Shown: positions 35,288 through 46,640 of the stretch, in pieces
Layout: the number at the start of each line of letters is the position of its first letter
Position numbering within the stretch: position 1 is the first letter of the stretch
From: Cervus elaphus
Lineage: Eukaryota > Chordata > Mammalia > Artiodactyla > Cervidae
NCBI RefSeq assembly: GCF_910594005.1
Contig: NC_057826.1
Span: 20,741,501-20,805,500 of the forward strand
Length of the DNA: 64,000 nucleotides
Direction of reading: 5' to 3'
The notes under the pieces: generated by a model
Seen by the model: only the letters and a program-made list of their open reading frames with translations
Told to the model about the DNA's origin: nothing
The model's database searches: none
Translations under genes and position numbers: made by a program

Positions 35288-35290
35288 CTG
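35284..35290 (-). promoter_or_regulatory. SMOC1: NAGNAG tandem acceptor of SMOC1 terminal exon
   Basis: Minus strand CAGTAG gives two AG choices three bases apart (35289-35288 and 35286-35285). The result is presence or absence of one valine five residues from the C-terminus. The site is preceded by a good pyrimidine tract (CCTCCCCTTCT). Confidence 0.9.
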
Positions 35291-35337
35291 AGAAGGGGAG
35301 GAATAAGCAAGAAATAACAGCTGGGTTTAAGAGAACT

Positions 35338-35546
35338 CTGGACTTCCCTGGTGGCTCAGATGGTAAAGACTCTGCCGGCAATGCAGGAAACCCGAGTTCA
35401 ATCCCTAAGCCTGGAAGATCCCCTGGAGAAGGAAATGGCAATCCACTCCAGTATTCTTGCCTGGAAAATCCCACAGACGGAGGAACCTGGCGGGCTACAG
35501 TCCCTGCGGTCACAGAGAGTCGGACACGACTGAGCGACTAAAACAC
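35338..35546 (+). mobile_element. Bov-tA SINE near SMOC1 terminal acceptor
   Basis: Nearly full-length plus-strand Bov-tA (GGACTTCCCTGGTGGCTCAG to GACACGACTGAGCGACTAAA), antisense to SMOC1. Its near edge is about 50 bases upstream of the terminal exon's acceptor. Confidence 0.95.
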
Positions 35547-36084
35547 TTTTGTTAGGACTCCAAACACAGATATCCATTTCATCACTCGAGCGGGTTTTCT
35601 GTTCAGGGTTAGACGCCATCCTCCGGCAAGTCAATGGGAGAGATGGTGGGTTTTTTCAATGGAAGGACTTGTCTCCAGCCTCAGGGGGTGGTGACAATAA
35701 TCCTGAAGACTGCGCCTCATAAACTGGGAAGGACCAGTTAAGAAAGAGACCCAGTCCTCAGAACACTGTGCTGGGAAGTCAGCTCCCCAGTGAGGAGTCT
35801 GGTTGGTGAAAATGCCTGTGTTCATGGGGCATTTCCCAAAATTCAGTCCCTCGGACCCAAAGCTACATTCACCCCCAAACTCTATGTCCTGCTCCACCTG
35901 ACTTCTGCCCCCCACTAGGTGTGCAAGCCCCTCTCAGCCCACCAGAGGGCACCGCATGACACCAGATGACCACCGTCTGCTTCAGGCCCTGCATACCATC
36001 TACCCAGATGGGTTTCCTGCGGCTCCCGGAGCACAGAGACCCAGCAAAGCTGCCGGCAGCCCAGGGCTGTGTTGCTCTGTGTGT

Positions 36085-36305
36085 GCTGGGCTAGACTGTG
36101 TCGCTTCAGTCATGTCTGCCTCTTTGCAACCCTACAGACGATAACCCACCAGGCTCCTCTGCCTATGGGATTCTCCAGGCAAGAATACTGGAGGGGGTTG
36201 CCATTTCCTCCTCCAGGGGATCTTCCTAACTCAGTGATCAAACCTGGGTCTCTTACGTCTCTTGCATTGGCAGGTGAGTTCTTTACCACTGGTGCCTCTT
36301 GTGCT
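36085..36305 (-). mobile_element. Bov-tA SINE
   Basis: Reverse Bov-tA from TGTCGCTTCAGTCATGTCTG to TTTACCACTGGTGCCTCTTG. It forms an inverted pair with the copy at 35338. Confidence 0.93.
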
Positions 36306-36334
36306 CCTCAACTACTTCTCTCATTTCTTTTGTG

Positions 36335-36470
36335 CATTCACCGCAAACCAGGCATCAGCTTGTTAAATCTTCACACCAAGTGAGGCAGACGCTATCATAC
36401 CCATTTTGCAGATGAGGAAATTGAGGCTCAGAGACTTTGGGTAGCTTGCTAAAGAGTACAGAGCTGGGAA
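36335..36470 (+). mobile_element. MIR SINE
   Basis: CCATTTTGCAGATGAGGAAA then TTGAGGCTCAGAGACTTTGG, the MIR core. Confidence 0.82.
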
Positions 36471-37069
36471 GTGCCAGGGCTGCCTGCTTCCTTTGGGTCC
36501 TGTGCAGCTGGTGCCTTGCAAAGCTTCAGAGGACAGCCCAGAGGCCTCCGTGAGCTGGGTGGACCTGAGGTCAGCACACCAGCCTCCCCCTGGCTGCTGT
36601 GTGCTGTGTGGACCTTAACTACCAGCATGAGAAGCAGACCAAGGGCAGTACGCCAATGGAGCTCTGTGATTCCGAACCTACTGAGCCCAGAAGTGCTCCA
36701 GGTGGGCCTGGGGGTCAATGCAAACACTGGGTAGTCTCTTTCCAATAGTGGTCCCCAGCTTGCGCTCTGAGAAATGGGCACAGATTCCAAGTGTGCCAAA
36801 GCGTAAAGTCACCACACAGGACAGTCCCTCTCCCAGCCCTTCATCATTTGACCAGGATTTAAGGCACTGTGCCTGAGGTTAGGAATTGAGGACAGGGGCA
36901 TGATGGCAGGGGAGAACCGGGAGCGTGGACTGCATGCAGTGTGATCAGTGCTTCTGACAGCTGCAACAGTCTCATGAAGACGAGTATTATCTATCAAACC
37001 TTCATAGAGGTGAAGGTTATCTATCAATGCCTCAACCACTTCAACAACTGCTTTGACTCGCTGTCTCCA

Positions 37070-37195
37070 TGTGTCGGCACAATGGCCCTGTGAGGTGGAT
37101 ACTATGGTTATTTCCACCTTACAGATGAAGAAACGGAAGTCTGGGATGGTTGAGTAGTTTGTACTTGGATGAAAGAGCTGGTCTGTGGCTGAAGC
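37070..37195 (+). mobile_element. MIR SINE fragment
   Basis: GCCCTGTGAGGTGGATACTA then CACCTTACAGATGAAGAAAC, the MIR core. Diverged. Confidence 0.72.
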
Positions 37196-37282
37196 AGGGT
37201 GTGACCCATGACGATGCACCATGTCTTGGGGACTAAAAGTCGTGGGGTCACAGAGAGTCATCCTCATCAGACAGGACTGCCT

Positions 37283-37498
37283 AGGGGAGCTGAAGGATGT
37301 CAGGGTGACTGAGATGCATGTTTAGAGATGGAAGGAGAGGGGAGGCAGCAGGAGGTAAGGTGAGAGAGTTTAAACTATATAAGGCAAGGGGAAGTTGTTG
37401 AAGGGATTCAATCAGAGAAACGATAGCATCAGTTTTGGTAAAAAAAAAAAAAAAAAAGAATTCTTCTGGGGCAGTGTGGGAAATGGACTGGGGATGAG
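37283..37498 (+). repeat. Inverted duplication, left arm
   Basis: A roughly 215-bp stretch that reappears in inverted orientation at 37998-38205, at about 85 percent identity by eye. Both arms include an A-tract at the same place next to GAATTCTTCT / AATTCTTCT, and the block GGAAGGAGAGGGGAGGCAGC. The underlying sequence may derive from L2. Confidence 0.85.
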
Positions 37499-37997
37499 CA
37501 GCACTCACCCAGGGTCACACCTCCCAGAGTCAGGGCCACGTACCTCAGCCACCTCCCCAGCTACCTTTTGGGTTTACCCTGTCAACCAAGGGTTAGAACA
37601 AGGAAAAGCCCTTATGTTTCCTTCAAGGCAGTTCTCGGCACCAAACAACTTAGAATTACCCAAATCGTTATCATCAGCCCAGACCCTTCATCTACACTAT
37701 GACTCTCTAATTTTTGGGGTGCAACCAACCTGACAGGTCCAAGTCATGTCTGTTATCTTCCCCACCCCCTAGGCCTGCTCTGCTCTTCCTGCCGTGTTGC
37801 CCATCTCAGTGAATGGACCGCCCTCCAGTTGCCCACACCAACCTTCATCCCTCTCTGCACTCAATCACCAAGCCCTGAAGTTCTACCTAGTCGCCTCCAC
37901 CCAGTACTCTGCAACCCCACTGGGTTTTCCCTAATTCAGGCCTCCATCATCTCCTGCCTGGTCGGTGCTCCAGCCTCCTACTGGGTCTCTGCCCTCA

Positions 37998-38205
37998 CTC
38001 ATCCCCCGATCCATTTCCCACACTGCACTAGAAGAATTTTTTTTTTTTATCAAAACTGATACTATCATTTCTCTGACTAAATCCCTCAACAACTTCCCAT
38101 TGCTCTTATTTAATTTAAACTCTCTCACCTTAACTCCTGCTGCCTCCCCTCTCCTTCCACCCCTAAACATGCATCCCAGCCACCCTGATGTCCTTCAGCC
38201 CCTCT
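37998..38205 (-). repeat. Inverted duplication, right arm (L2-like)
   Basis: Inverted partner of 37283-37498. In plus orientation it reads like an L2 segment (TCCCTCAACAACTTCCCATT). The similarity to the left arm stops abruptly at both ends (ATGAG on the inner side). Confidence 0.85.
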
Positions 38206-38339
38206 AAAACTCTCCTTCCCCACTTCTATAGCCTCACTCTTCACTTGCCTTAGTTCAGAACACTCCTCCCTCCCATGACCTTTCAGCTCAGCTACTTCTT
38301 ACTCACTGGTCAGGGATTCATGTAGAGCAAGGGCAGCAA

Positions 38340-38443
38340 GCTTTTCTGTGAAGAACTAGATGCAATCATTTTAGCTTTGTGGACCACGGACAATATACAA
38401 CAGTCTTGGTTGCATAGTCTTCTTTTTTGAAAATTACATCCTT
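38340..38443 (+). mobile_element. Old hAT-type DNA transposon remnant, left part
   Basis: AAGCTTTTCTGTGAAGAACT and TTTTAGCTTTGTGGACCACG resemble a common mammalian hAT-type element. It is interrupted by the BovB insertion and continues at 39010-39090. Confidence 0.5.
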
Positions 38444-38456
38444 TTAAAAATAGAAA

Positions 38457-38996
38457 GGACATTTGCTCCTTGGAAGAAAAGTTATGACCAACCTAGACAG
38501 CATATTAAAAAGCAGAGACATTACTTTGCCAGCAAAGGTCCATCTAGTCAAAGCTACGGTTTTTCCAGTAGTCATGTATGGATGTGAGAGTTGGACCATA
38601 AAGAAAGCTGAGCACTGAAGAACTGATGTTTTTGAACTGAGGTGTTGGAGAAGACTCTTGAGCGTCCCTTGGACTGCAAGGAGATCCAACCAGTCAATCC
38701 TCAAGGAAATCAGTCCTGATTATTCATTGGAAGGACTGATGCTGAAGCTGAAACTCCAATACTTTGGCCACCTGATGGGAAGAACTGACTCATTGGAAAA
38801 GACCTTGATGCTAGCAAAGATTGAGGGCAGGAGGAGAAGGGGACAACAAAGGATGAGATGGTTGGATGGTATCATTGACTCAATGGGCATGAGTTTGAGT
38901 AAACTCTGGGAGTTGGTAATGGACAGGGAGGCCTGGCGTGCTGCACTCCATGGGGTCACAAAGAGTCAGACACGACTGAGCAACTGAACAGTTAAC
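38457..38996 (+). mobile_element. BovB LINE with 13-bp target duplication
   Basis: A 5'-truncated BovB of about 540 bp (GGACATTTGCTCCTTGGAAG to GAGCAACTGAACAG). It is flanked by TTAAAAATAGAAA at 38444-38456 and 38997-39009. Confidence 0.95.
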
Positions 38997-39547
38997 TTAA
39001 AAATAGAAAAGCCACTCTTAGCTCACAGGCTGTACAGAAACAGGCCATAGACTGGACTGGGCCCAGGGGCTATGGTTGGCTGAACTCTGGCTAAGACATC
39101 ACTTCCTTCCTGAAGATTTCCAAGCCTGATGGACTCTGAACAGAAGTAGGTGCCTTAGGTATATTCTCACAACACTCTGCACTTGCTGCACTGTATAGAG
39201 ACCATTAGGTGTCCACCAGAATCCATGCTCTGGTGTCCATGTCCACCAGAATCATCTCCTCTGCAAGAGAAGCACCTCTTCCTGGGCCCTAAACCCTCCT
39301 CACTGTGGGGTGTGGTCTAGTGATGGAGATCCAGCCAGTGAAATAGGAGAGGTGATGTATGTCACTTCCAGGACTGGCCCATCAACCCCGCCCCATGAGC
39401 ACTGCTCCAGGGTTTACCCCATCAGGCTGACTGCAGAGGGAGAAGACCCCCAGGGTGACCTTGGATGTCACAGAATGAAGTCGGCAGAGTCATTCTCAGC
39501 CTGGCTCTCAGAGTGACTGCACCTGGAGCAATCTCCACTATGCCCCT

Positions 39548-39583
39548 ACACACACACACACACACACACACATACCCACACAC
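39548..39583. repeat. CA microsatellite
   Basis: About 12 CA units, then an imperfect CCCACACACC end. Confidence 0.92.
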
Positions 39584-39963
39584 CCTAGGACCTGGAATCA
39601 TGGTGAATTACTATATGGGCAAGAGGAACTCATTTCCACTGTGTTGAGCCATTACAGGTGTGGTTCTACTTGTCACTGCAGCCCGGCATATCCTAATACA
39701 CCCTCATGGCACTCACCACAGTGTATGTAAATACTTTAGCATCTGTCTCTTCAGTAGGCTGTGGAAGGATAGGAAACTTACCCATCCATCCCTCCACGGT
39801 GTCAGGTGTCTAGCACAAAGCATGATGCGCTCCCAGTAAGTAGTCAAATAAACACATAGCTGGGAAGCTCATCTATTGCAGGGTGGGGGTGGGGGGTTCC
39901 CTTGGTCCCCTCCCTCCAGGAGGGGCAAGTCCTGGAGGGCCAGGAGCACAGGCGAGCACTCAC

Positions 39964-40208
39964 CTTCTTTGCTGACACCCAGGCAGCCCTTCAGCTCGGG
40001 CAGCGAGATGACCTTGTCCTTGTTCAGGTCACAGTAGTCGGTGAAACGCCGGGCGCACTTCTTGGGCTTGGCTTTCTTCTTCACGTAGCGCTTGAACGGC
40101 TTCATCTCGCGCTTGTTGATGTCGCTGCTGCTGTTGCTGTCCAGCTGGCTGAAGTACCAATGCACCACGCGCTCCTCCAGGGTGTGGCTGGGGTCTGGCT
40201 CCGAGAAC
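39964..40208 (-). CDS. SMOC1: SMOC1 exon: EC domain with two EF-hands
   Basis: A 245-nt minus-strand exon between GGCCCAG and GTGAGT. It encodes FSEPDPSHTLEERVVHWYFS, then QLDSNSSSDINKREMKPF (first EF-hand loop, with Ca2+ ligands D, N, S, D and a final E), the basic stretch KRYVKKKAKPKKC (implicated in heparan sulfate binding in the family), ARRFTDYCDLNKDKVISLPE (second EF-hand loop) and LKGCLGVSKE. This is the C-terminal part of the SPARC-type extracellular calcium-binding domain. Two paired cysteines are visible. All 12-residue loop positions needed for Ca2+ binding are intact. The exon is GC-rich, like those upstream. Confidence 0.98.
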
Positions 40209-43200
40209 CTGGGCCACGGGCGGACACCCCACCCCCGAGCAGCACTCAGGATCCCGCAGGAACCACCAGCCCCACTGCAAGTCTCTCCCACATGCTCCGA
40301 TGCCAAGGGTTGCCGGCAGCCAGGTAGAAATGGCTCCTCCAAGCCCAAACCCTCCCAGCCCTGCTCAGCCTGCAGCAGAATCAAGTCGCCCTTTCTAACC
40401 TCAGCCTCCAGCTGGACAGTTCATTTCTGGGGGAGTCCCCACCTAGGTGAACCCACCACACCCTCCACCATAGCTTGGGATGTTCTCATACAAGATAGAT
40501 GCTCAGGACGTACCAACTGGATTTCATTCACCTGAGAAAACCACGGGGATCCAAACTGTCCTTCTCCTAGCCTAGTGTTGCTGACACACAAACTGCCATC
40601 ACACATGAACTTGACACCCAAATGAGTGTTACTATGAAGGGAGCTTAGAGCGTGTGCCAACCACCCAGTGCCCAGGCTGGGTCCCAGGAGGGCTTCCAAA
40701 GCAGCAGGAGTAGCCCCTGGCTTCAAACTGTTGTCTTGGCAAGACAGTCAAAAAGAGTGAAACCAGACAACAACAACTCAACGTGAAGGATGAAGTTCCC
40801 ATGGGCCATCGCTGTCAGGTACCAAGTGCGGTAGGAATTGAGAGAAGGAGGCAATTGAGATGGACACAGCAGAGGTTCTATAGCTGGCAAGTCCAGACCT
40901 ACTAACGGTGAGTCTCTCCACACAGATGTCTTAAGAGAGGGCAGACCCAGGAAGCCACATGTTAACTTGTACACCTGGGGAATTCTGCTAAGAAGCAGAG
41001 TAACCTAGAGTAACCAAGAAAGCTTCCTGGGGGTCGAGATGCATGGTGGTGACTGCATCGAACATGGGCTCTGACTGTAACATGACAAGAGCAATGCCTA
41101 CGCGTGTAATGTACACAAGGTCTACCCATTCATTTTACTTATTCATGCCTCATTTTTTCCCCAAAAAGGATTCAGGGTGCTAGGTAATACTGAAAACTTT
41201 AAAAGCCAATGATGAGTCTGTTCTAGAGCGGGTGACCGGCCAGGAGAACAGAGCCACACAAGTCCTGTGGCTCCTGCTGCCAGGGTTGGCACTGAGTGAA
41301 TGTGGTCCAGACCCTTGTGTTTAAAGCCCTGGGTAACCTTCCCTCAGTTGGGGGACTGAGGCTGAGGTTGGCCCATCGTCTGCAGGGAACCGGACAGACT
41401 ACACCAGTGGTGCTACAGCAGGGATTCAGGGCCTGCCAGCACACTCTGAAGCTGTACCTAGCAAGAAAAATATTCAAGGCACTTGCCAATGCCTTGGGGT
41501 TCTTCTCTGGAATTTGCCAAGGTTTCCAGGAGGGAAGGGACAACCCTGACCCCTCCCCTATGAATGAGCCAGCAACCTCCCTCCCCACCCCACCCCCAAG
41601 TGACCTCACCACTTAGGGAAAAAGAAGTTTCATTACCAAAAAAAGCCAGGCGTCCCTGCTGAATGCCCATTCCTAATTAAGTGGATTACGGTCTTGGGCA
41701 GGCCCCACTGGGCACCTTGGACCAGGTCCAAGACAGCACAGTGAGTAGATCAGCCAGCAGGACCTCATCCTGACATGTCTGGAGCAGAGAGTACCTGGGG
41801 AAGGTGTGAGGGACCGCCTGCTTCTAGCTTTGGAGAGTCTGCTAGGTCCGTCACAGAAACCAGGCTTGGAATGGCAGGGCTCAGACTATCATCTCTGCCA
41901 GCGCATGGTATTTTGGTGGTTTTAAGCTTCCTCTATTTTCACTGCAACATTCACTCTCGAACCTGCGGGGCATACACCAGGAGCGCCCAGAAACGTCTCT
42001 ATCAGGATGCTCCTGGAGCAGGAGGGAGAGTGGCCAGCTCCCTTGCAGAGCACGCTGTCGGCCTCCAACTTTCCCCAAATGAGGGAGGACCCGGGCCAGG
42101 GAGGAGAGCCAGGACGGGCCTCAGGGGAGGCGTTCCAGTTATTCCCCTCCAAGCTTTCTAAGGTGTCCGGGGGAGGGGGGGGTCAGGGTTTCCCCCTCAG
42201 CCCCTCCCTTGAGGGGCCACGAGAGCCCCCGGTGAAGGCAGCTCTTCCTTCAACCTTTAGGCTCAGCATAGCGTCATGTCTACCTAGACGCTGGAATAAT
42301 AAAGCCTCAGTCGCTGAGACGGGAAGGGATGAGGTCATCCCACCCAGACGCCCTGCCAGGAGAGGCTCGCTGCCTCCAGCACGTGTTCCTGGGCTCCCGC
42401 CTGCCTGCCCGGTTCTCGGCGACTCTGTGACTGGGGCTCCCTGCACCTTCCTTTGGGCTAGTCTGCAGCAAGAAGCGGCTCTTCTCCCCAGGCGACAACC
42501 TCTAAGAGTTTCGTCTCAGGCCAGAGAGGGACTGTCACTTGGCTCCTGCTTCTTTTCCCCTCCCTTCCCTGTCTCCCTGGTCTGGAGAGCCAAGTTTCTG
42601 CCCTCCTCACTCCCAGCAGGATCTCCCAGCCCGGAGCAGCCACGACTTCGGACAGCTACACCCCTGCCTGTCCCAGCCCCGGCCCCCACTGAGGACACTT
42701 GCCCAGGGGAGGTGCTCCAAGGGCCCTCCATGCTTGCCTCTGGCTCCCAGAGCTCTGCTGCAACCCACAGGCTGCCTCTTCCCTCCCTTCTCCCCAGCTG
42801 GTGTGAGGCTCTCTGCTTCTGAACTCCTCTGACTTCCAGAACCCATGCTGCATCCTCCCCCAGATAACAGGGCCCAGCTCTACATGTATAGCTGGGCAGC
42901 GCTAGGGTCCTGCTTTGGAATCCAACCTTTTGTCTAGGCCAAGCTCCAAGTGCATTTAAGGCAAGAATTTCTTAGTTTGGAGGAGATCGTGGACCTTCAG
43001 AGAACACAAACAAAGCCACAGTCCCTCTCTCTAAAATGCATGTGCACCCAGAACTCTGCAGATTTTAGGGGTTTAATGGATGCTCCAAACCTCATTCAAG
43101 TTAAGAACCCCTGTCTAGAGGGAAAGAGACTCCAGTCATGGCCCTAGAAGAATAAGTATGCACCTTCTGGGAGAAGATGGGATGAGACAAAAAACAGCAA

Positions 43201-43247
43201 TTGGAAGGAGCCTGGGAGTAGTTTTCATGTTTCCAGCAAAGCATAAT

Positions 43248-43275
43248 GAAAAAAAAAAAAGAAGAAGAAGAAGAC
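43248..43275. repeat. A-run with GAA microsatellite
   Basis: Twelve A followed by about five GAA units. Confidence 0.88.
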
Positions 43276-44652
43276 AGAAAACTACGGAAGGCATCTAGCT
43301 CAAAGCTCTGAAAGTGAGGTCTCTGGCTTCACAGCAGCTTTTAAGTCCCCAAACTACCATACTTCATACAAGAACTAGTTAAGAGTGAGACTTATCAGGA
43401 GTCTTGATTTAGCCAAGCCGGCAGTGGGCATGTGTGAAAGATGGGCACCTCCGTTAGCTGAGGAGAAGCTGGGATTTTCCCAGGGGAGCATGGGGGTGGG
43501 GCAAGATGGCCTCCTCCAGAGGCCCCAGGAATCTCTCAACAGTCTTTGCTGGAGTCCTTCCCATCACAGCTAGGCTCCCCACAATTTACCACTGACCTCA
43601 AAGCCACACCCCACTGATCACTCCAGCTCTTGCAGCTTTCTAGCAGTATCCTTTAAAAACACAGGCTACTTGCATTCTCAGTTCCAGGGTTACACTGGCA
43701 TGGACTCCGACCTCTCCCGTACACGTGCACACAGAAACTCCACTGGGGTCATCAAAGCTGCTCATCGGGCAAGGGCTGAGGACCCAACATTAGAGCCAGT
43801 AATGGTTCCTTAGATCACCTAACAGTGACACCCAGGTCCTTGCTATGGGCCTCTCTGCAGGTAAAATTCCACTTCTATTAAAAGGGCTCCTTGGGTGTGC
43901 AGAGGATCCAGGTTTTCTTGGTATGGCGTGAAGAGCCAGTAAAATGCTGGTGTCAGCCCTGCCTCTGGGCTTTTTTGGTAGCCGTCCTCGTGCCTCCCGC
44001 CTCCAGGGAGAAGGAAAACCACTAGAGCCAGGTCCCTCCCTGGACTGGCCCCACCGAGTCTTCTCCCACATGGAGAAGCAGCAGGTGCCGCCCTTCCCCT
44101 GCAGCCCTCACTGCGTCGCTTCTGCAGCCTCAGCCCGGCCAGGCCTTGGCTGCAATGCACAGCCTGAGAGCCAGCCCCATTTACCACAAGGAAACCGGTG
44201 CTGGCCGAGATCTTGGGCCGGATTCTGCTGTCCCAAGCAGTTTTAAACAAGGTGAGGTGGGATGGCCTGGAGGCATGAGCCAAGCCAAGCAGACCAACGG
44301 AGCCCCATCTGGAATCGGGTCCAGGCCCCACCAGCTGTGCGGGCGGGTGGGGCTGGGAAATGCCAAGTCAGCCACATTCTCAGCCTCTTCCTTGCAAGAC
44401 CATCAACAAGTAACCACACTGGGCAGGAAGGAGGAAGCCGCAAGACAAAGGGCTTCTCCTTGCAGGACCACGTGAGGGGCTGGGAGGCTCATGCAGCTCA
44501 GCCTACCTTCTCTCGACGTTGGCTTTTTCTAGGAAGGCCGATCTATGGGGTGGCGGGAGGAGGGCTCTGCTTCTTGCAGGAGGAAGGACCAAGGGCATAA
44601 TTCAATGATCCATCAACCCTTCACCGAGAAAAGCTATCATCTAATGATACCT

Positions 44653-44858
44653 ATGGGCTTCCCCTGTGGCTCAGGGGTAAAGAATCCACCTGCAATGCAG
44701 GTGTTGCAGCAGATGTGGGTTCGATCCCTGGGTTGGGAAGGTCCCCTGGAGGAGGGCATGGCAACCCATTCCAGTATTCCTGCCTGGAGGACCCCATGGA
44801 CAGAGGAGCCTGGGAGGCTACACAGTCCATGGGGTCGCCAAGAGTCAGACACACATGC
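44653..44858 (+). mobile_element. Bov-tA SINE with 10-bp target duplication
   Basis: Plus-strand Bov-tA beginning ATGGGCTTCCCCTGTGGCTC. AATGATACCT is repeated at 44643-44652 and 44859-44868. It contains a small GTTGCAGCA insertion relative to the consensus. Confidence 0.93.
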
Positions 44859-45329
44859 AATGATACCTGCAGGCTGCCCCCTCTCAAGCTCTAGCCACAG
44901 ATGTTTCCATGGGTACCCCTTTCACTTGGCCTATTTTTAAATTTGGGCAGCACTGCTTTCCCCCCAAATCAAGCCAGATGCCAGAAAAGGAAGTAGACAT
45001 CTCTCTTTTCCACTCCCTACATCCAACAAGTCTTCAAATCCTATTGATTTCATTACTTGAACTTCAGTAGATGATCCTACCCCCCGACATCTTTAATCCA
45101 TGCTCTCATCACCTTTCACTCAGATGATGCTGCACCCTTCCTGCCCCATCCAGCATCCCTCCCATCCAGCTCCCATAGGAATGCCCATCTAACCCCATGA
45201 CTCCCGGCAGCCTCTCTGGCATGAATCACAAGGTCCAGCAGGGTCTGGGCTCTGCCCAACTTTACAGCCTCATCTCCTACAACCTGCCCCCCAAGCCTAA
45301 AACTCCGCTCACGATTCCTTCCACAGACC

Positions 45330-45560
45330 CTGTGTGTGTGTGTATGTGTGTGTATATTAGTTGCTCACTTGTGTCCAAGTCTTTGCTGCCCCATGGACTG
45401 TAGTCCACCAGGTTCCTCTGTCCATGGGATTTTCCAGGTAAGAATACTGGAGTGGGTTGCCATTCCCTTCTGCAGGGGATCTTCCCAACCCAGGGATCAA
45501 ATCTGGGTCTCCTGCATTGAAGGCAGATTCTTTACCATCTGAGCCACCAGGGAAACCCAC
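45330..45560 (-). mobile_element. Bov-tA SINE with TG-rich tail
   Basis: Reverse Bov-tA with a TG microsatellite (45331-45355) as its tail. CACAGACCCT before and CACAGCCCCT after are a likely target duplication with one mismatch. Confidence 0.92.
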
Positions 45561-45679
45561 AGCCCCTACCTTGTTCATACCTCACTATCCCAAGGGTTCC
45601 TCTGCTGGGAATCCTTACTCCTGGTCCATCTAGGTCAGGACGTTGTCTCATTCGTAAGTGAAGATGTGGCTTAAACATG

Positions 45680-45870
45680 ACCTCCTATGGAAAGCCTTCT
45701 CTCACGTGCCTTCCTCCCCTGAGTCCCTGCCTGCATGACTTCATCTGCCTCTGTTATCACATTGGCTTTACAGGGCACTCACCTGACTACATAGCTCTTC
45801 TCCCAGGAGCTCCTCCAGCTCAGGAACCAAGCCTGCATCCCTGTATGTCCCCAAAACCCAGCACAGAGCT
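45680..45870 (+). mobile_element. L2 LINE segment
   Basis: CCTATGGAAAGCCTTCTCTC through ACCCAGCACAGAGCTTACC has the layout of an L2 3' portion. Old. Confidence 0.6.
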
Positions 45871-46430
45871 TACCCTGGGTGTGAGATATAAGAGTTTGTG
45901 CAAAGCTAAAATCTCCAAGTCTGACAGGTGGCAGTTTGGGATGAAGACACCCTCTCTTCTACTCAGCCCAAGCATCCCCCCGTCCCTTCTTCCCAATATC
46001 ACTAAATAGTCTGTTTCCCACTGGCCCCAGCTGATGTCCAGCTGTAACTGCCAGACCAAGAGGATACAGGAGGGATCAGCTGTGGCTTCCTTGACCTCAT
46101 GCTTGCAGTCCCAACTCTGCCTGAATTCAGAGCCAAGGCCCAAACCCAGGCAGCCTGGATTCCCTAATTCTCTTCACGGGTCCTGCTCCTCTGACTTTGC
46201 TCTTCTGTCCTAGAAAAGCACCTGACCAGGGGCTGTCCACACAGCACCCAAGTCCCGTGGGCCCAGCCAGGGCACCGTAAAGCTCTGGTGGCAGTGAACT
46301 TCAGGGCTGGGTTTGGCCTCATAATTAGTCTTGAAGTAACTGCTGGACCCTCAGACCCTCAAGGAAAAGAGGCCTCACTGAGACATCCCTCTCTGTGCCT
46401 GACAGGGATCCATCCATCTACCCACCCATC

Positions 46431-46640
46431 CTTCTGGCTATTTATTCATTTAACAAACGTTTACTGAGCACCTACTGTATGCCAGGCACTTTTCTGAGCT
46501 CCAGGAATACAGCAGGGAAGAAGGTGAAAAATGTTCCTTTTCTCATCGAACTTCAATTTTCATTGGGTGGGGTGAGACAGATATAAATAAACAAACCAGC
46601 AAAACATCAGGTAGTGATAAGCACTAGGCTGAAAATTAGA
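46431..46640 (-). mobile_element. L2 LINE 3' end
   Basis: TTTATTCATTTAACAAACGT, then GAGCACCTACTGTATGCCAG, is the reverse complement of the L2 3' end. Confidence 0.7.

Larger units (their letters stand above)
35288..39963 (-). other. SMOC1: SMOC1 last intron
   Basis: A 4.7-kb intron, donor GTGAGT at 39963. It holds a Bov-tA only about 50 bp from the 3' splice site, an opposite Bov-tA at 36085, MIR copies, an inverted duplication (37283-37498 against 37998-38205), a BovB nested in an old DNA-transposon remnant, and a CA microsatellite. The stretch 39010-39545 shows nothing else I can name. Confidence 0.85.

Noticed and set aside
42007..42822. Plus-strand open frame of 271 codons antisense to a SMOC1 intron
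   Set aside because: The composition is rich in Pro, Ser, Arg and Gly, as expected from GC-rich sequence read in a chance frame. There is no recognisable domain, no splice context and no convincing promoter. Stranded RNA or conserved frame evidence would be needed.
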